Shown here piece after piece: positions 9,001-17,567 of a stretch of DNA of 64,000 nucleotides. Numbering within the stretch: position 1 is the stretch's first letter; each line of letters starts with the position of its first letter. The notes beneath the pieces are model-generated. The model was not told the DNA's origin and ran no database searches. It saw only the letters and a program-made list of their open reading frames with translations. The translations under genes and the position numbers were made by a program. The stretch covers positions 1 through 64,000 of the forward strand of contig NZ_AULF01000009.1 of the NCBI RefSeq assembly GCF_000425145.1, in the 5' to 3' direction. This DNA comes from Pedobacter glucosidilyticus DSM 23534 (GTDB lineage Bacteria > Bacteroidota > Bacteroidia > Sphingobacteriales > Sphingobacteriaceae).

Positions 9001-10206
9001 GGTATTGTAGGTACTAGTACCTTCTGCGTACTTATAAACTTTTATTGTATTTGCTTTTCTATCCCAATAGTTTAAACCGCCGCCATCTGTTGCCAGCCAA
9101 ACATTTTTGTTTTGATCCTCATAAACACTATTAATCTCTTTATTTGAGAGCTTTACTGGGTCTTCTTTTGCATGCCCTTTGTAAGCAAAATTTTCTTTGA
9201 AATTATAAACCAGATTAACTCCTCCAGAATAGGTTCCCAGCCATATATTTCCCTCTTTGTCTTTATATAAATAGCGTACAGAAGCTTGGCTTAATGAATA
9301 TTGAGATTTCTCATCACTTTTATAGGTGTAATTTTTAATACTGCCGGTATTAGGGTTAAGTATGCTCAAGCCAAACTTGGTACCCACCCAAATTTCATTT
9401 TTATTAACAATTAAAATGCTTCTTACAGTATTAGATAAAAGACCGCTAGTATTAGTGAAATATTCTATCTGATTATTATTTTTAAAATGTAAAACTCCTT
9501 CTGCTTCTGTGGCTAGCCAATAAGAACCATCTTCTTCATATTTAATAGTTCTTATCCAAGAGTTTTTAACGGTATTTTGTAATGTTGGATAAGCAGAAAC
9601 CAGCTTTTTTTTATTAAAGTCATAAAAATACAAACCCTTAAATTTTCCTATCCAAAGTAGGTTGTTTTTATCTATATAGATAGATTGAATTCGCTTATCC
9701 TTACCTAAGTTTAATTCTATATCTAAAAGTTTTCCTTCCAAAGGATTTAAGTATTTTAGACCATCATCTGTAGCTATCCAAATTATTCCGTTTTTATCTT
9801 CAACTATACTGTATACTGCATAATGCTTATTGCTTTTGCTAGAGAAAGATTTAAACACTTCTAAATTTCTATCAAATAGATTTAAGCCAGAAGATGTACC
9901 TATCCATAATCGATTTTTCTTATCTTCTATGACAACACTTACTCTATTATCATTTAAGCTGTTTGGATTTCTTCCATCATTTTTATAAGTAACAAAATCA
10001 TAACCATCATATTTGTTTAATCCGTCCCATGTGCCTATCCATATAAGGCCTTTATGGTCTTGATAAATAGTGTTGACAGTGTTTTGAGATAGGCCGTCGT
10101 CTATGGTTAGGTGTTTAAATTTTAAATCATCGGCAAATAGACTTTTAAAGAAAAAAAAGTGTAATAAATAAACAACAAAATATTTGATTAAAAATTTCGC
10201 TCTCAA
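6079..10206 (-). CDS. Hybrid two-component system sensor kinase / AraC-type regulator (HTCS)
   Basis: This is a one-protein signalling system of 1375 residues that senses glycan fragments in the periplasm and activates neighbouring degradation genes. Domains in order: signal peptide (1-25); two-component propeller repeats with recurrent WIGT/WLGT.GGGL motifs (~30-670); Y_Y_Y domain (~725-785); transmembrane helix (~798-817); HisKA with phospho-acceptor H855 in SHEIKTP; HATPase_c with the N box near 969-977, DNGCGI near 1002 and GTGIGLA near 1031; receiver with phospho-acceptor D1172 in SDVMMPEMDG; and a C-terminal AraC helix-turn-helix (~1270-1370). All key residues are present. The start is TTG at 10206: an in-frame TAA lies two codons upstream, and no ATG lies before the signal peptide. 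The length and order match the HTCS family of Bacteroidetes. The ligand is unknown but is presumably from the PL8 substrate. Confidence 0.93.
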   Translation of the reverse strand: MRAKFLIKYFVVYLLHFFFFKSLFADDLKFKHLTIDDGLSQNTVNTIYQDHKGLIWIGTWDGLNKYDGYDFVTYKNDGRNPNSLNDNRVSVVIEDKKNRLWIGTSSGLNLFDRNLEVFKSFSSKSNKHYAVYSIVEDKNGIIWIATDDGLKYLNPLEGKLLDIELNLGKDKRIQSIYIDKNNLLWIGKFKGLYFYDFNKKKLVSAYPTLQNTVKNSWIRTIKYEEDGSYWLATEAEGVLHFKNNNQIEYFTNTSGLLSNTVRSILIVNKNEIWVGTKFGLSILNPNTGSIKNYTYKSDEKSQYSLSQASVRYLYKDKEGNIWLGTYSGGVNLVYNFKENFAYKGHAKEDPVKLSNKEINSVYEDQNKNVWLATDGGGLNYWDRKANTIKVYKYAEGTSTYNTIKIIHKDSEKNDILWLSTGGGVLKFNTTSRAFQQFNFATSNNSPAFIQQHVFEDTKQGLWIASNFGGLYLFKDGKKIKAYNNQTVKEGFFNSNNLTALKDNNGKGLWIGNRTAGLNYLNYKTGEISSYVYDKNNLYSLSNNNILCLFNDSKGRFWIGTDGGGLNYYDPKTNRFLVLNSNNGLLNNTIHAITEDELGALWLSTNRGIFKVNITVNTKSLKFEHIKIVNYTVKDGLQSNQFLHHSVYRGIDNELFFGGINGLTSFLPSQLSVNKNKPNIIFTELSILGKPVSAGENSVLNKAIDETQEIILPYNKASFTIKFSLLNFIHPEKNKYAFKLEGFPNDTWHYVNDQRQATYTNLDPGKYLLKVKAANNSGIWVSNIKTLNITILPPWYQTWWAYLAYFIIIILLLYLFYSYTKYKERLKGKITYEQYIAKQERELAQQKLSFFLKISHEIKTPITMIMAPLQKLLSAHANNPALHQYLNTMNKSGQRLLNLIDQLLDVRGIDLNQSSLKAAKGDIVLFVNEIVVISTNLANAKNIDLSFSFSDEKIEAWFDKDKMEKVIYNILSNAIKYTPEYGKINVYVEQVKPNKQVAISITDNGCGIAPDRIASIFTPFKHTDSLLNNVSGTGIGLAFAKELVDLHQGEIDVQSTPATEGENGFTCFKIKLPLGDTHLKESEIDDNYLQTDNIDNYKDYHLNRQRNFEDVKNKIKADHGPEKIIMLIVEDNTEVRNFLEDHFKPEFEVYTAENGKTGYEEALKYIPEIIISDVMMPEMDGVELCKLLKENINTSHIPIVLLTARSPLLFKLEGLEKGADEYISKPFNLDLLEVKVWNLILNRQKMRSRFQKQVLLEPTNTIISSFDDLFIERIIKYIEEHISEETLSVEDISAHIGMTRGNLYKKLKALTSKSPVEFIRYIRLQRAAQLLKQKKMYINEVAYMVGFQDVNYFRKCFKEEFDANPLEFAKQFREVE

Positions 10207-10464
10207 CTCTTAGAATTAAATTAACCTAATATATGATTAATATCAGTGGTTTTTATAAATGGTTTTTTCAAAAGTAGTAATAAATATTCCAAATAAAATC
10301 CAGTTCAGCAGTCTTAGCTAGTATTAACTAGTCTGTCTTATTTAATAATTGGAGACATAATAATGTATATAGTGAAATTTAGTTTTGGTAACCTAAACAA
10401 TTACTGAAACTAGTTGGGAAGTATAAATTAAAGTATTAATTGTTTTAAGTATATTTTAACTTAG
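10207..10464. other. Intergenic region upstream of the HTCS gene
   Basis: This is 258 bases of AT-rich DNA between the HTCS start and tRNA-Glu. It contains a small imperfect palindrome around CTAGTATTAACTAG near 10319-10332. I see no ORF and no clear promoter. Confidence 0.3.
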
Positions 10465-10536
10465 TAGCCCGTAGGGGAATCGAACCCCTGTTTCCAGAAT
10501 GAAAATCTGGCGTCCTAACCCCTAGACGAACGGGCC
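10465..10536 (-). tRNA. tRNA-Glu (anticodon UUC)
   Basis: Read on the minus strand, the sequence begins GGCCCGTTCGTCTAGGGG and folds into a cloverleaf. The acceptor stem is GGCCCGT/ACGGGCT with a G-U first pair. The anticodon arm is CCAGA-TTTTCAT-TCTGG with anticodon TTC. The T arm is CAGGGGTTCGATTCCCCT. The discriminator base is A, and CCA is not encoded in the DNA. The gene stands alone between the HTCS gene and gap. Confidence 0.95.
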
Positions 10537-10647
10537 AAATATCTTTGGGTGTGCAAATATAGAAAACAGCCTAAAACTCACAAAAAAAATTAAATATTTT
10601 TTAATCGTACACATTAGGTAAATTCGCTAAAATTTCTGAGAGCATAT

Positions 10648-11643
10648 ATGAGGGTAGCCATTAATGGTTTTGGGCGCATCGGGCGTACCGTTTTAAAACT
10701 ATTATTACAAAAGCAAGATATAGAGGTTGTTGCCATTAACGATTTAACAGATACAGCAACATTAGCGCACCTGTTCAAGTACGATTCTGTGCATGGTAAT
10801 TATAAAGGAACCGTAACGCATCATCAGCAAGAGCTTGTGGTTAACGGGCAAAGCATCCAAACCTATGCCGAGAAAAATCCAGAAGATTTACCTTGGGAAG
10901 CACTAAATATAGATTTAGTGATAGAGTCAACCGGTAAATTCTTATCCCGAGCTTTAGCAAATAAACACCTAGAAGCAGGAGCTAAAAAAGTGCTATTATC
11001 AGCTCCAGCTATAGACAAAGATATTCCAACTGTAGTACTAGGCGTTAATGATGGGCAAATAGATTGGTCTTCAAAAATCATCTCCAATGCATCTTGCACC
11101 ACCAACAATGTGGCAGCTATGGTAAAAGTTTTAGATGATAACTGGAAAATTAAAGAAGGTTACATCACCACGGTACATTCTATGACGGGTGATCAAAACC
11201 TGCATGACGCACCACATCGTGATTTAAGAAGGGCAAGAGCAGCTTCATCTTCTATCATCCCAACCACAACAGGGGCGGCAAAAGCCATTACCAGTATTTT
11301 TCCTCAATTAGAGGGTAAATTAGGCGGTGCAGGCATCCGTGTACCTGTCTTAAATGGTTCTTTAACAGATTTTACCTGTATTCTAGAACAGCAACCATCA
11401 TCGGTAGCACAAATAAACGAAGCCTTTAAAGCCGCAGCAGAGGGCTCACTTAAAGATATTCTGTATTATACAGAAGACCCTATTGTTTCCGTTGATATTA
11501 TTGATAACCCACACTCTTGCGTATTTGATGCGCAACTAACCTCTATTGTTGGCGGTATGGTAAAAGTAGTAGGTTGGTACGATAACGAGTTTGGTTACGC
11601 TAGCCGGTTGGTGGATGTTGCTCAAAAAATGGCCATAAAATAA
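10648..11643 (+). CDS. gap: Glyceraldehyde-3-phosphate dehydrogenase, type I
   Basis: This glycolytic enzyme oxidises and phosphorylates glyceraldehyde-3-phosphate to 1,3-bisphosphoglycerate in the cytoplasm. It has 331 residues, normal for the family. The Rossmann motif NGFGRIGR is at 6-13. D32 in AINDL suggests NAD preference. The catalytic Cys is C150 in SNASCTTN, and H177 (TVHSMT) is the partner base. The gene is followed after 5 bases by a GNAT acetyltransferase gene and then by pgk, which makes a compact glycolytic cluster: the product of Gap is the substrate of Pgk. Confidence 0.97.
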   Translation: MRVAINGFGRIGRTVLKLLLQKQDIEVVAINDLTDTATLAHLFKYDSVHGNYKGTVTHHQQELVVNGQSIQTYAEKNPEDLPWEALNIDLVIESTGKFLSRALANKHLEAGAKKVLLSAPAIDKDIPTVVLGVNDGQIDWSSKIISNASCTTNNVAAMVKVLDDNWKIKEGYITTVHSMTGDQNLHDAPHRDLRRARAASSSIIPTTTGAAKAITSIFPQLEGKLGGAGIRVPVLNGSLTDFTCILEQQPSSVAQINEAFKAAAEGSLKDILYYTEDPIVSVDIIDNPHSCVFDAQLTSIVGGMVKVVGWYDNEFGYASRLVDVAQKMAIK

Positions 11644-11648
11644 AGCTG

Positions 11649-12083
11649 ATGATTAAGTTTATTTCCGCAAAAGATGTTTTGCCTTTACGCAATCAGGTTT
11701 TAAGAGAAGGCAAACTTCAAGACCATGAATGTGCTTTGCCTTTAGATGAAGAACCTGAAAGTTTCCATTTAGGCTATTTCGTGGCAAACGAATTGGTTTC
11801 CATTGCTACATTTCATATCGTTCCAAAAGAAGGTTTTGCGGGTTTGGGCTATCAATTAAGAGGCATGGCTACAGATGAGGGTTTTAGAGCTAAAGGTTAT
11901 GGTAATATGCTGATTAATTTTGCAATCGTATATTTGCGAGGCAAAAAGGCTAACTATTTGTGGTGTAACGCCAGAAAAGTAGCTTATAAGTTTTATGAAG
12001 GTTTAGGTTTCGAGTTTATTTCTGATGAATTTGAAATCTCCGGTATAGGCCCTCATAAATGCATGTATTTAAAAATTCAATAA
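11649..12083 (+). CDS. GNAT-family N-acetyltransferase
   Basis: This is a 144-residue single-domain GNAT protein that probably transfers an acetyl group from acetyl-CoA to a small molecule or protein amine. The acetyl-CoA binding region is seen as LRGMATDEGFRAKGYGNMLI (residues ~69-88), a match to the R/Q-x-x-G-x-G/A pattern. A C-terminal ARKVAYKFYEGLGFEF segment is typical of motif B. It lies 5 bases after gap and 18 bases before pgk on the same strand, so it is almost certainly co-transcribed with glycolytic genes. The substrate cannot be read from the sequence. Confidence 0.85.
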   Translation: MIKFISAKDVLPLRNQVLREGKLQDHECALPLDEEPESFHLGYFVANELVSIATFHIVPKEGFAGLGYQLRGMATDEGFRAKGYGNMLINFAIVYLRGKKANYLWCNARKVAYKFYEGLGFEFISDEFEISGIGPHKCMYLKIQ

Positions 12084-12101
12084 CAATCCAACACAATAAA
12101 T

Positions 12102-13292
12102 ATGAATACTGTAGACAAATTAAATTTCGCAAACAAGAAAGCTTTAGTAAGGGTAGATTTTAACGTCCCTCTGGATGCTGATTTCAATATAACCGATGAT
12201 AAGCGTATTACAGCTGCCTTGCCAACTATCCAAAAGATTTTGAATGATGGTGGTGCAGTTATCTTAATGTCGCACTTAGGTCGTCCAAAAGATGGTCCTA
12301 CAAATAAATATTCTTTACAACATGTGGTTAAGCATTTATCTACTTTGTTAGGTAAAGAAGTGGCTTTCGCCGATGATTGTATAGGTGCCGAGGCAAAAGC
12401 TAAAGCTGATGCTTTACAAGCAGGAGAGGTGTTATTGATAGAAAATTTACGTTTCTATAAAGAAGAAGAAAAAGGTGATGAAGTATTTGCAGAAAAATTA
12501 GCTCAATTGGGTGATGTTTATGTGAACGATGCCTTTGGTGCGGCACACAGAGCACATGCTTCTACCGCTGTAATTGCTAAATTTTTCCCAACAGCAAAAT
12601 ATTTTGGTTATTTAATGGCTTCTGAGTTAGAAAATGCAGAAAAAGTATTAAATAAAGCCGAAAGACCATTTACAGCTATTATGGGTGGTTCTAAAGTTTC
12701 TGATAAAATCCAATTGATAGAAAGATTATTAGATAAGGTAGATAATTTAATTATTGGTGGCGGTATGACATATACTTTCGTGAAAGCTTTAGGCGGTGAA
12801 ATTGGTAAATCTATTGTAGAGTTAGATAAGCAAGAACTGGCTTTAGAGATTTTAAAGAAAGCAGAAGCAAAAGGTGTAAAAATTTATATCCCTACAGATT
12901 CTTTAATTGCGGATGATTTTGCAGAAACAGCCAATACGCAATACGTAGAAACAAAAAATATCCCTTCAGATTGGGAAGGATTAGACATTGGTTTAGAAAC
13001 CCGTAAAAAATATGCAGACATCGTGATGAATTCTAAAACCATCCTTTGGAATGGTCCAATGGGCGTTTTTGAAATGAAGAAATTTGAAGAAGGTACCAGA
13101 GCTGTAGCAGACGCTATTGTAGCTGCAACTAAAAATGGGGCATTTTCTTTAATAGGTGGAGGAGACTCTGCGGCAGCTATCGCTAAATTTGGTTTAGAAA
13201 ACGAGGTAAGCTACGTTTCTACAGGTGGTGGTGCTTTATTAGAATATATGGAAGGTAAAGAACTTCCAGGTGTAAAAGCTATACAAGGCTAA
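12102..13292 (+). CDS. pgk: Phosphoglycerate kinase
   Basis: This enzyme transfers phosphate from 1,3-bisphosphoglycerate to ADP in glycolysis, in the cytoplasm. It has 396 residues, the usual bacterial length. The N-terminal signature RVDFNVPLD (residues ~17-25), the substrate loop [17 protein letters not shown], the hinge region with [10 protein letters not shown], and the C-terminal nucleotide motif GGGDSAAAI are all present. It is the third gene of the gap-GNAT-pgk cluster. A strong hairpin repeat lies about 40 bases after the stop. Confidence 0.97.
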   Translation: MNTVDKLNFANKKALVRVDFNVPLDADFNITDDKRITAALPTIQKILNDGGAVILMSHLGRPKDGPTNKYSLQHVVKHLSTLLGKEVAFADDCIGAEAKAKADALQAGEVLLIENLRFYKEEEKGDEVFAEKLAQLGDVYVNDAFGAAHRAHASTAVIAKFFPTAKYFGYLMASELENAEKVLNKAERPFTAIMGGSKVSDKIQLIERLLDKVDNLIIGGGMTYTFVKALGGEIGKSIVELDKQELALEILKKAEAKGVKIYIPTDSLIADDFAETANTQYVETKNIPSDWEGLDIGLETRKKYADIVMNSKTILWNGPMGVFEMKKFEEGTRAVADAIVAATKNGAFSLIGGGDSAAAIAKFGLENEVSYVSTGGGALLEYMEGKELPGVKAIQG

Positions 13293-13331
13293 AACATTTT
13301 TAGTCACAAATAAGACTATAGCATCATTTTA

Positions 13332-13392
13332 TGTCAGGCTGAGCGAAGTCGAAGCTTTTTTATCCTATCCTTCAACTTCGCTCAGGATGACA
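13332..13392. repeat. Intergenic hairpin repeat, copy 1 (possible terminator for pgk)
   Basis: This is a 61-base near-perfect inverted repeat. The arms begin TGTCAGGCTGAGCGAAG and end CTTCGCTCAGGATGACA, with a T-rich loop, giving a stem of about 23 bp. It lies between the convergent pgk and manA genes, where it could terminate both. The core AGCGAAGTCGAAG recurs with one change in two other intergenic regions of this window (17831 and 56262), so it belongs to a dispersed repeat family. Confidence 0.8.
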
Positions 13393-13418
13393 ATAATCCT
13401 CAGCCGTATTCCCCATTG

Positions 13419-13459
13419 ACCAATAACTATTCCCTATTAACCAATAACTATTCCCTATT
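13419..13459. repeat. Tandem 20-base direct repeat
   Basis: Bases 13419-13438 and 13440-13459 are identical, one base apart, and a degraded third copy seems to follow (CAACTATCTATTCCCCAT). The tract lies between the hairpin repeat and the end of manA. It is non-coding and of unknown role. Confidence 0.85.
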
Positions 13460-13487
13460 CTCCCATTCCCCAACTATCTATTCCCCA

Positions 13488-14468
13488 TCACCCAACAAAA
13501 CTCTCCAGAATCTTAAATCCCTCGTTAGTGCTAAGCTCTACTTTTTGTGTACCAGCAGGAATTAAAATACAATCTCCCATGCTAACCGGTAACTCTTCCA
13601 TACCATATTTTAAAATATAAGAACCTGAAACACAAACATGAATCACAAAGCTATCCAGAGCACTATAATCTCTCATCACAGAAGTTTCAAAGTCTAAGAC
13701 ATGGGTGGTAAAATATGGGCAAGAAACCAATGGTGTTGGCGTATTTTTTTCTTTTTTATAAGCTGTTTTATAAGCGTCGTAAAAGTTATAATCAATAGCA
13801 TCTAAGGCTTCTTCAACATGAAGTTCTCTTTTATTACCCTTGTCATCCACACGGTCAAAATCATAAATGCGGTAAGTGATGTCTGATGTTTGCTGTATCT
13901 CAGCAATCAAAAGTCCTTTTCCTATGGTGTGCACCCTTCCGGCTGGTAAGAAAAACACATCATCAGCTTTTACATCTTCCTTGTTTAAAATAGCTGTAAG
14001 TTTGCCTTCGTTAAATTTTTCTAAATATAGCGCTCTATCAACTTTTTGGTTGAAACCGGCTATCAAAGAAGCACCTTCATCAGCTTGTATCACATACCAC
14101 ATTTCTGTTTTACCAAAAGAATTATGGCGCTTTTTGGCTAATTCATCATCAGGATGAACTTGTATAGATAAATCTTCATTAGCATCTATAAATTTTACCA
14201 ATAAAGGAAACTCATCTCCAAACCTGTCATAAACACTTTTACCTACTAGGTTTTCTTTTTCTGTAGCCAATAAAGCCGCCAATGATGTACCTGCTAAAGG
14301 TCCATTTGCGATCACAGAAACATCACTTTTTACACCAGATATTTCCCAAGTTTCGCCGCAATTAGGTAAGTTTCCAAAATCTTTCCCTAAAACTGTTTTG
14401 ATTTTTTGTCCGCCCCAGATTTTGTCCTTAAAAATGGTTTTAAATTTTAATGGATATAAATGATTCAT
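13488..14468 (-). CDS. manA: Mannose-6-phosphate isomerase, class I
   Basis: This zinc enzyme interconverts mannose-6-phosphate and fructose-6-phosphate in the cytoplasm, feeding mannose into glycolysis or supplying GDP-mannose synthesis. It has 326 residues, the short form common in Bacteroidetes and Firmicutes. The zinc ligands are recognisable as Q103 and H105 (QVHPDD), E122 (TEMWYV) and H180 (PAGRVHTIG). R200 in DITYRIYDFDR is the conserved catalytic-site arginine. It converges with pgk, separated by two repeats. Confidence 0.93.
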   Translation of the reverse strand: MNHLYPLKFKTIFKDKIWGGQKIKTVLGKDFGNLPNCGETWEISGVKSDVSVIANGPLAGTSLAALLATEKENLVGKSVYDRFGDEFPLLVKFIDANEDLSIQVHPDDELAKKRHNSFGKTEMWYVIQADEGASLIAGFNQKVDRALYLEKFNEGKLTAILNKEDVKADDVFFLPAGRVHTIGKGLLIAEIQQTSDITYRIYDFDRVDDKGNKRELHVEEALDAIDYNFYDAYKTAYKKEKNTPTPLVSCPYFTTHVLDFETSVMRDYSALDSFVIHVCVSGSYILKYGMEELPVSMGDCILIPAGTQKVELSTNEGFKILESFVG

Positions 14469-14673
14469 TTTTTTAATTCAGTTAACAGGTTATGTTATAA
14501 GTGAAATGTAAAAATACAATTTTGAATGTACTAGGGCTGCTATTTCTAAAATTCTTTTTCGCAGCATCAGCTATAAATGTCTAATAAATAGATATTCATC
14601 ACTTTTTTATTATCTCAGCTATAATTTATTTGATAATCCAAATATTTGTTATAAATTTATTTTATTATGCTTG

Positions 14674-14689
14674 CATAATATCAACCAAT
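14674..14689. promoter_or_regulatory. 16-base palindrome upstream of a TonB receptor, candidate operator
   Basis: ATTATGC (14674-14680) and GCATAAT (14683-14689) form a perfect 7-bp inverted repeat with a 2-base centre. It ends 21 bases before the chosen ATG at 14711, and such a position would suit a repressor or a hairpin in the leader. No regulator can be named. Confidence 0.35.
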
Positions 14690-14710
14690 ATAAACTATAA
14701 AATAATTAAA

Positions 14711-17479
14711 ATGAAGAAACAGATACTTTTAGGCATCATGGTGCTTAGCTTTTCATTTTTTGCGCTGCCTACCTTGGCACAAAATGTTAAGGGAAAAGTT
14801 GTAGCGTCAGACAATAGTAGCTTACCTGGGGTAAGTATTATTGTACAGGGTTCTTTTGTTGGTACTTCTACAAATGGAGACGGTGCTTTTGCTTTGAATG
14901 TGAATTTTGATAAAGTACCTGTTGTGTTAGAAGTTTCAATGTTAGGTTTTCAAACCCAAAAGATTTCTTTAAATAAACCAAGCACCGATTTAAAAATCAC
15001 CTTGCAAGAAGCCACTATAAACTTTGATGAGGTTGTTGTTTCTGCTTCCAGGGTAGAAGAACGTATCCTAGAAGCCCCTGTAACCGTTACCAAGGTTAGC
15101 GCTAACCAAATATTAGCCGGTGGTGGTCCAGAGATGTTTAGTAACCTGGCTAGATATCAGGGGATAGATGTTAACAGTTCTTCTATGCTTTTAACCACTA
15201 TTTCTACCAGAGGTTTTAATAGCCCTAAATCAGAGCGTATGATTCAACTTGCAGATTATGTAGATACTCAAGTACCAAGTTTAAATCTTAATGCGGGTAA
15301 CATGTTAGGTGTTGCCGAGCTGGATGTAAGTTCTGTAGAAATTATACATGGTCCTGCTTCTGCTTTATATGGTGCCAATGCTTTTAATGGTGTCTTATTA
15401 ACCAATTCAAAAGATCCATTTTATACAGAAGGTTTATCATTAAAATTAAGAGGAGGTAATAGAGCTTTATTTGATGGTCAAATCAGATACGCTAAAAAAT
15501 TGACTGATAAATTGGCTTTTAAAATTAATGCTTCTTATTTTTCTGCCGACGATTGGTTGGCTAATGATCAATCATCTAAAAGAATAACTTCGGCAAAAAA
15601 TTACGGACCAGGTTCTGGTTTTGGTTATGATGCTTTAAATACCTACGGAGAAATTAGTACAGTACAAGCTGGTGTAACAACTCCTATTGTTCCTGGAGAA
15701 GTACTTTATACACCAGGATGGACAGAATCAGCTTTAATTGCCAATGATAATAGAACTTTAAGTTACAGAATTAACCCTAGTATCTCTTATTTAATTACCG
15801 ATAAGCTAAAAGCTACACTAGATTATAAAAGGGCAGGTGGCACCACTACTTACCAATCTACCAGTAGGTATCGTTTTAAAAACTTAAGTGTTGACCAGTT
15901 TAGAGCCGAGTTAAAATCTGATAAATGGTTTTTAAGAGCTTTCAGAACCGAAGATAATGGTGGTGATACTTATGATTTAAGCTTCTTAGGAGCTAGAATG
16001 GCAACTTTAAACCCTACAGCAGCTGGATTACCTGCATTGCCAATTAATCCTACAACCATAACACTAGCAAATCCTCAAGGGAGACCCTATTCGAATCATA
16101 CCGAAATGTTTTTCACCACTTACGGAGGTGCTATACAACAAGGTGCAACGCCAGCACAAGCTTATGCAGCAGCAAGCGCAACATGGCCAAAAGAAGGTTC
16201 CACATCTTTTAACGCATTGCGTAAATACAATGCTGAGCTAAACCAACCAGCAGGTTCTAGGTTACCTGTTAACTCTGTTATGACAGATGTGAGCGGACAA
16301 TACCAATTTGGGTTTAAATTTGCAGATGTTATTGTTGGTGGTGCTTACAGAGCATTTGGCTTAGCTTCCCAAGGTGCAGTTTTTGAAGATACTCCTGGTG
16401 GTGATAGAATTAAAAATTACGAATATGGTGTTTACAGCCAAGTAGCTAAAACTTTCTTTAATGATGCATTAAAATTACAAGTTGCCGGGCGTTTAGATGA
16501 TTTCCAAAATTTCGACTCTAAATTCTCACCAAGAGCTTCAGCAGTTTATACTTTTGGAGAGAAAAGACAACACAACTTCCGTTCTAGCTACGGTGTAGCC
16601 TTTAGAAGTCCTACCCAAATAGACCAATACATCCGTTTAGATATTGGTAGCGCCTTATTATTAGGTAACGTTAGAAACGGTTTCAACGGTTATAACACTA
16701 GTTTATTAGCTGGAGGCCAAGCGGCAGTAGGGGCAAATATTGCTGCAGTTGCTGGAGGTTCTACCGCATTTAATTATGCAGCACCACGCTTAGATTTAGA
16801 ACAGGTTGCCACTTTTGAAGTAGGTTATAAAACCATCATTAAAGATAAATTAACTTTTGATATTACCTATTTTAGAAGTAATTACGATAATTTTATCGGG
16901 GCCCAACCATTTGTTGGAAATACAGATGGATCTAGACCAACAGCAGGACAATTGGCAGTTGCTGTAGGCGCAGCACCTGGTTCAGATAATCAAACAAGGA
17001 ACCGTTTAAATGATCCATCAAGTCCTACCCGTATCATTCAAGTTTGGTTTAATAACCAACAAGAGGTAACAACACAAGGTGTTAGCGTTGGTTTAGGATA
17101 TGCTTATAAAAAAGAGTTAAACTTTAATGCAAATTATAGCTATAATAAAATTGGTGATTTACCAACTGGTTTCTTAGCCTTCTTTAACACACCAGAAAAC
17201 AAGTTTAATGTAGGTATTGATGGCGAGTTTAAGAAAAGACTAGGTTATAATGTTAATTATAGATGGCAACAAGGTTTTGTATATGAATTCCCTTTTGATA
17301 TTGGTCCTATAGATAACATTGGTACCTTAGATGCTTCTTTGTCTTATAAAATTCCTAAAGCTAAATCAACCATTCAGATTGGTGGTTCTAATTTAACCAA
17401 TGCTTATAATACGCAAATTTGGGGCGGCCCGCAATTGGGAAGAATGATTTTTGCCGGAATTTTGGTTGATATTAAATAA
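14711..17479 (+). CDS. TonB-dependent outer-membrane receptor
   Basis: This is a 922-residue outer-membrane receptor for TonB-powered uptake. I start it at the ATG at 14711, which gives the signal peptide MKKQILLGIMVLSF... ending LAQ. The frame extends to 14630, but that adds 27 residues before a perfect signal peptide. Domains: carboxypeptidase-regulatory-like domain (~25-105, VKGKVV...GSFVGTSTNGDGAF), plug (~110-245, with VVVSASRVEERILEAP and GPASALYGANAFNGV), then the beta barrel to an aromatic-containing C terminus. No SusD partner follows; the next gene is convergent, so this is a stand-alone receptor. The substrate is unknown. A strong terminator follows. Confidence 0.92.
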   Translation: MKKQILLGIMVLSFSFFALPTLAQNVKGKVVASDNSSLPGVSIIVQGSFVGTSTNGDGAFALNVNFDKVPVVLEVSMLGFQTQKISLNKPSTDLKITLQEATINFDEVVVSASRVEERILEAPVTVTKVSANQILAGGGPEMFSNLARYQGIDVNSSSMLLTTISTRGFNSPKSERMIQLADYVDTQVPSLNLNAGNMLGVAELDVSSVEIIHGPASALYGANAFNGVLLTNSKDPFYTEGLSLKLRGGNRALFDGQIRYAKKLTDKLAFKINASYFSADDWLANDQSSKRITSAKNYGPGSGFGYDALNTYGEISTVQAGVTTPIVPGEVLYTPGWTESALIANDNRTLSYRINPSISYLITDKLKATLDYKRAGGTTTYQSTSRYRFKNLSVDQFRAELKSDKWFLRAFRTEDNGGDTYDLSFLGARMATLNPTAAGLPALPINPTTITLANPQGRPYSNHTEMFFTTYGGAIQQGATPAQAYAAASATWPKEGSTSFNALRKYNAELNQPAGSRLPVNSVMTDVSGQYQFGFKFADVIVGGAYRAFGLASQGAVFEDTPGGDRIKNYEYGVYSQVAKTFFNDALKLQVAGRLDDFQNFDSKFSPRASAVYTFGEKRQHNFRSSYGVAFRSPTQIDQYIRLDIGSALLLGNVRNGFNGYNTSLLAGGQAAVGANIAAVAGGSTAFNYAAPRLDLEQVATFEVGYKTIIKDKLTFDITYFRSNYDNFIGAQPFVGNTDGSRPTAGQLAVAVGAAPGSDNQTRNRLNDPSSPTRIIQVWFNNQQEVTTQGVSVGLGYAYKKELNFNANYSYNKIGDLPTGFLAFFNTPENKFNVGIDGEFKKRLGYNVNYRWQQGFVYEFPFDIGPIDNIGTLDASLSYKIPKAKSTIQIGGSNLTNAYNTQIWGGPQLGRMIFAGILVDIK

Positions 17480-17513
17480 AACTTAAATAGCCCACACTAA
17501 CTAATAAAATGCG

Positions 17514-17550
17514 AAGCTGCTGATGATGTAAATCATTGGCAGCTTTTTTT
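17514..17550 (+). terminator. Rho-independent terminator after the TonB receptor
   Basis: AAGCTGCTGATGAT (17514-17527) pairs with ATCATTGGCAGCTT (17532-17545) through 14 bp with two wobble pairs and a 4-base loop. A run of T follows. Confidence 0.88.
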
Positions 17551-17567
17551 ACTTTAGTCGTTTATAA

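Noticed and set aside
14630-14710. Extension of the TonB receptor start
   Set aside because: The signal peptide begins exactly at the ATG at 14711, and the extension would run through the palindrome at 14674.
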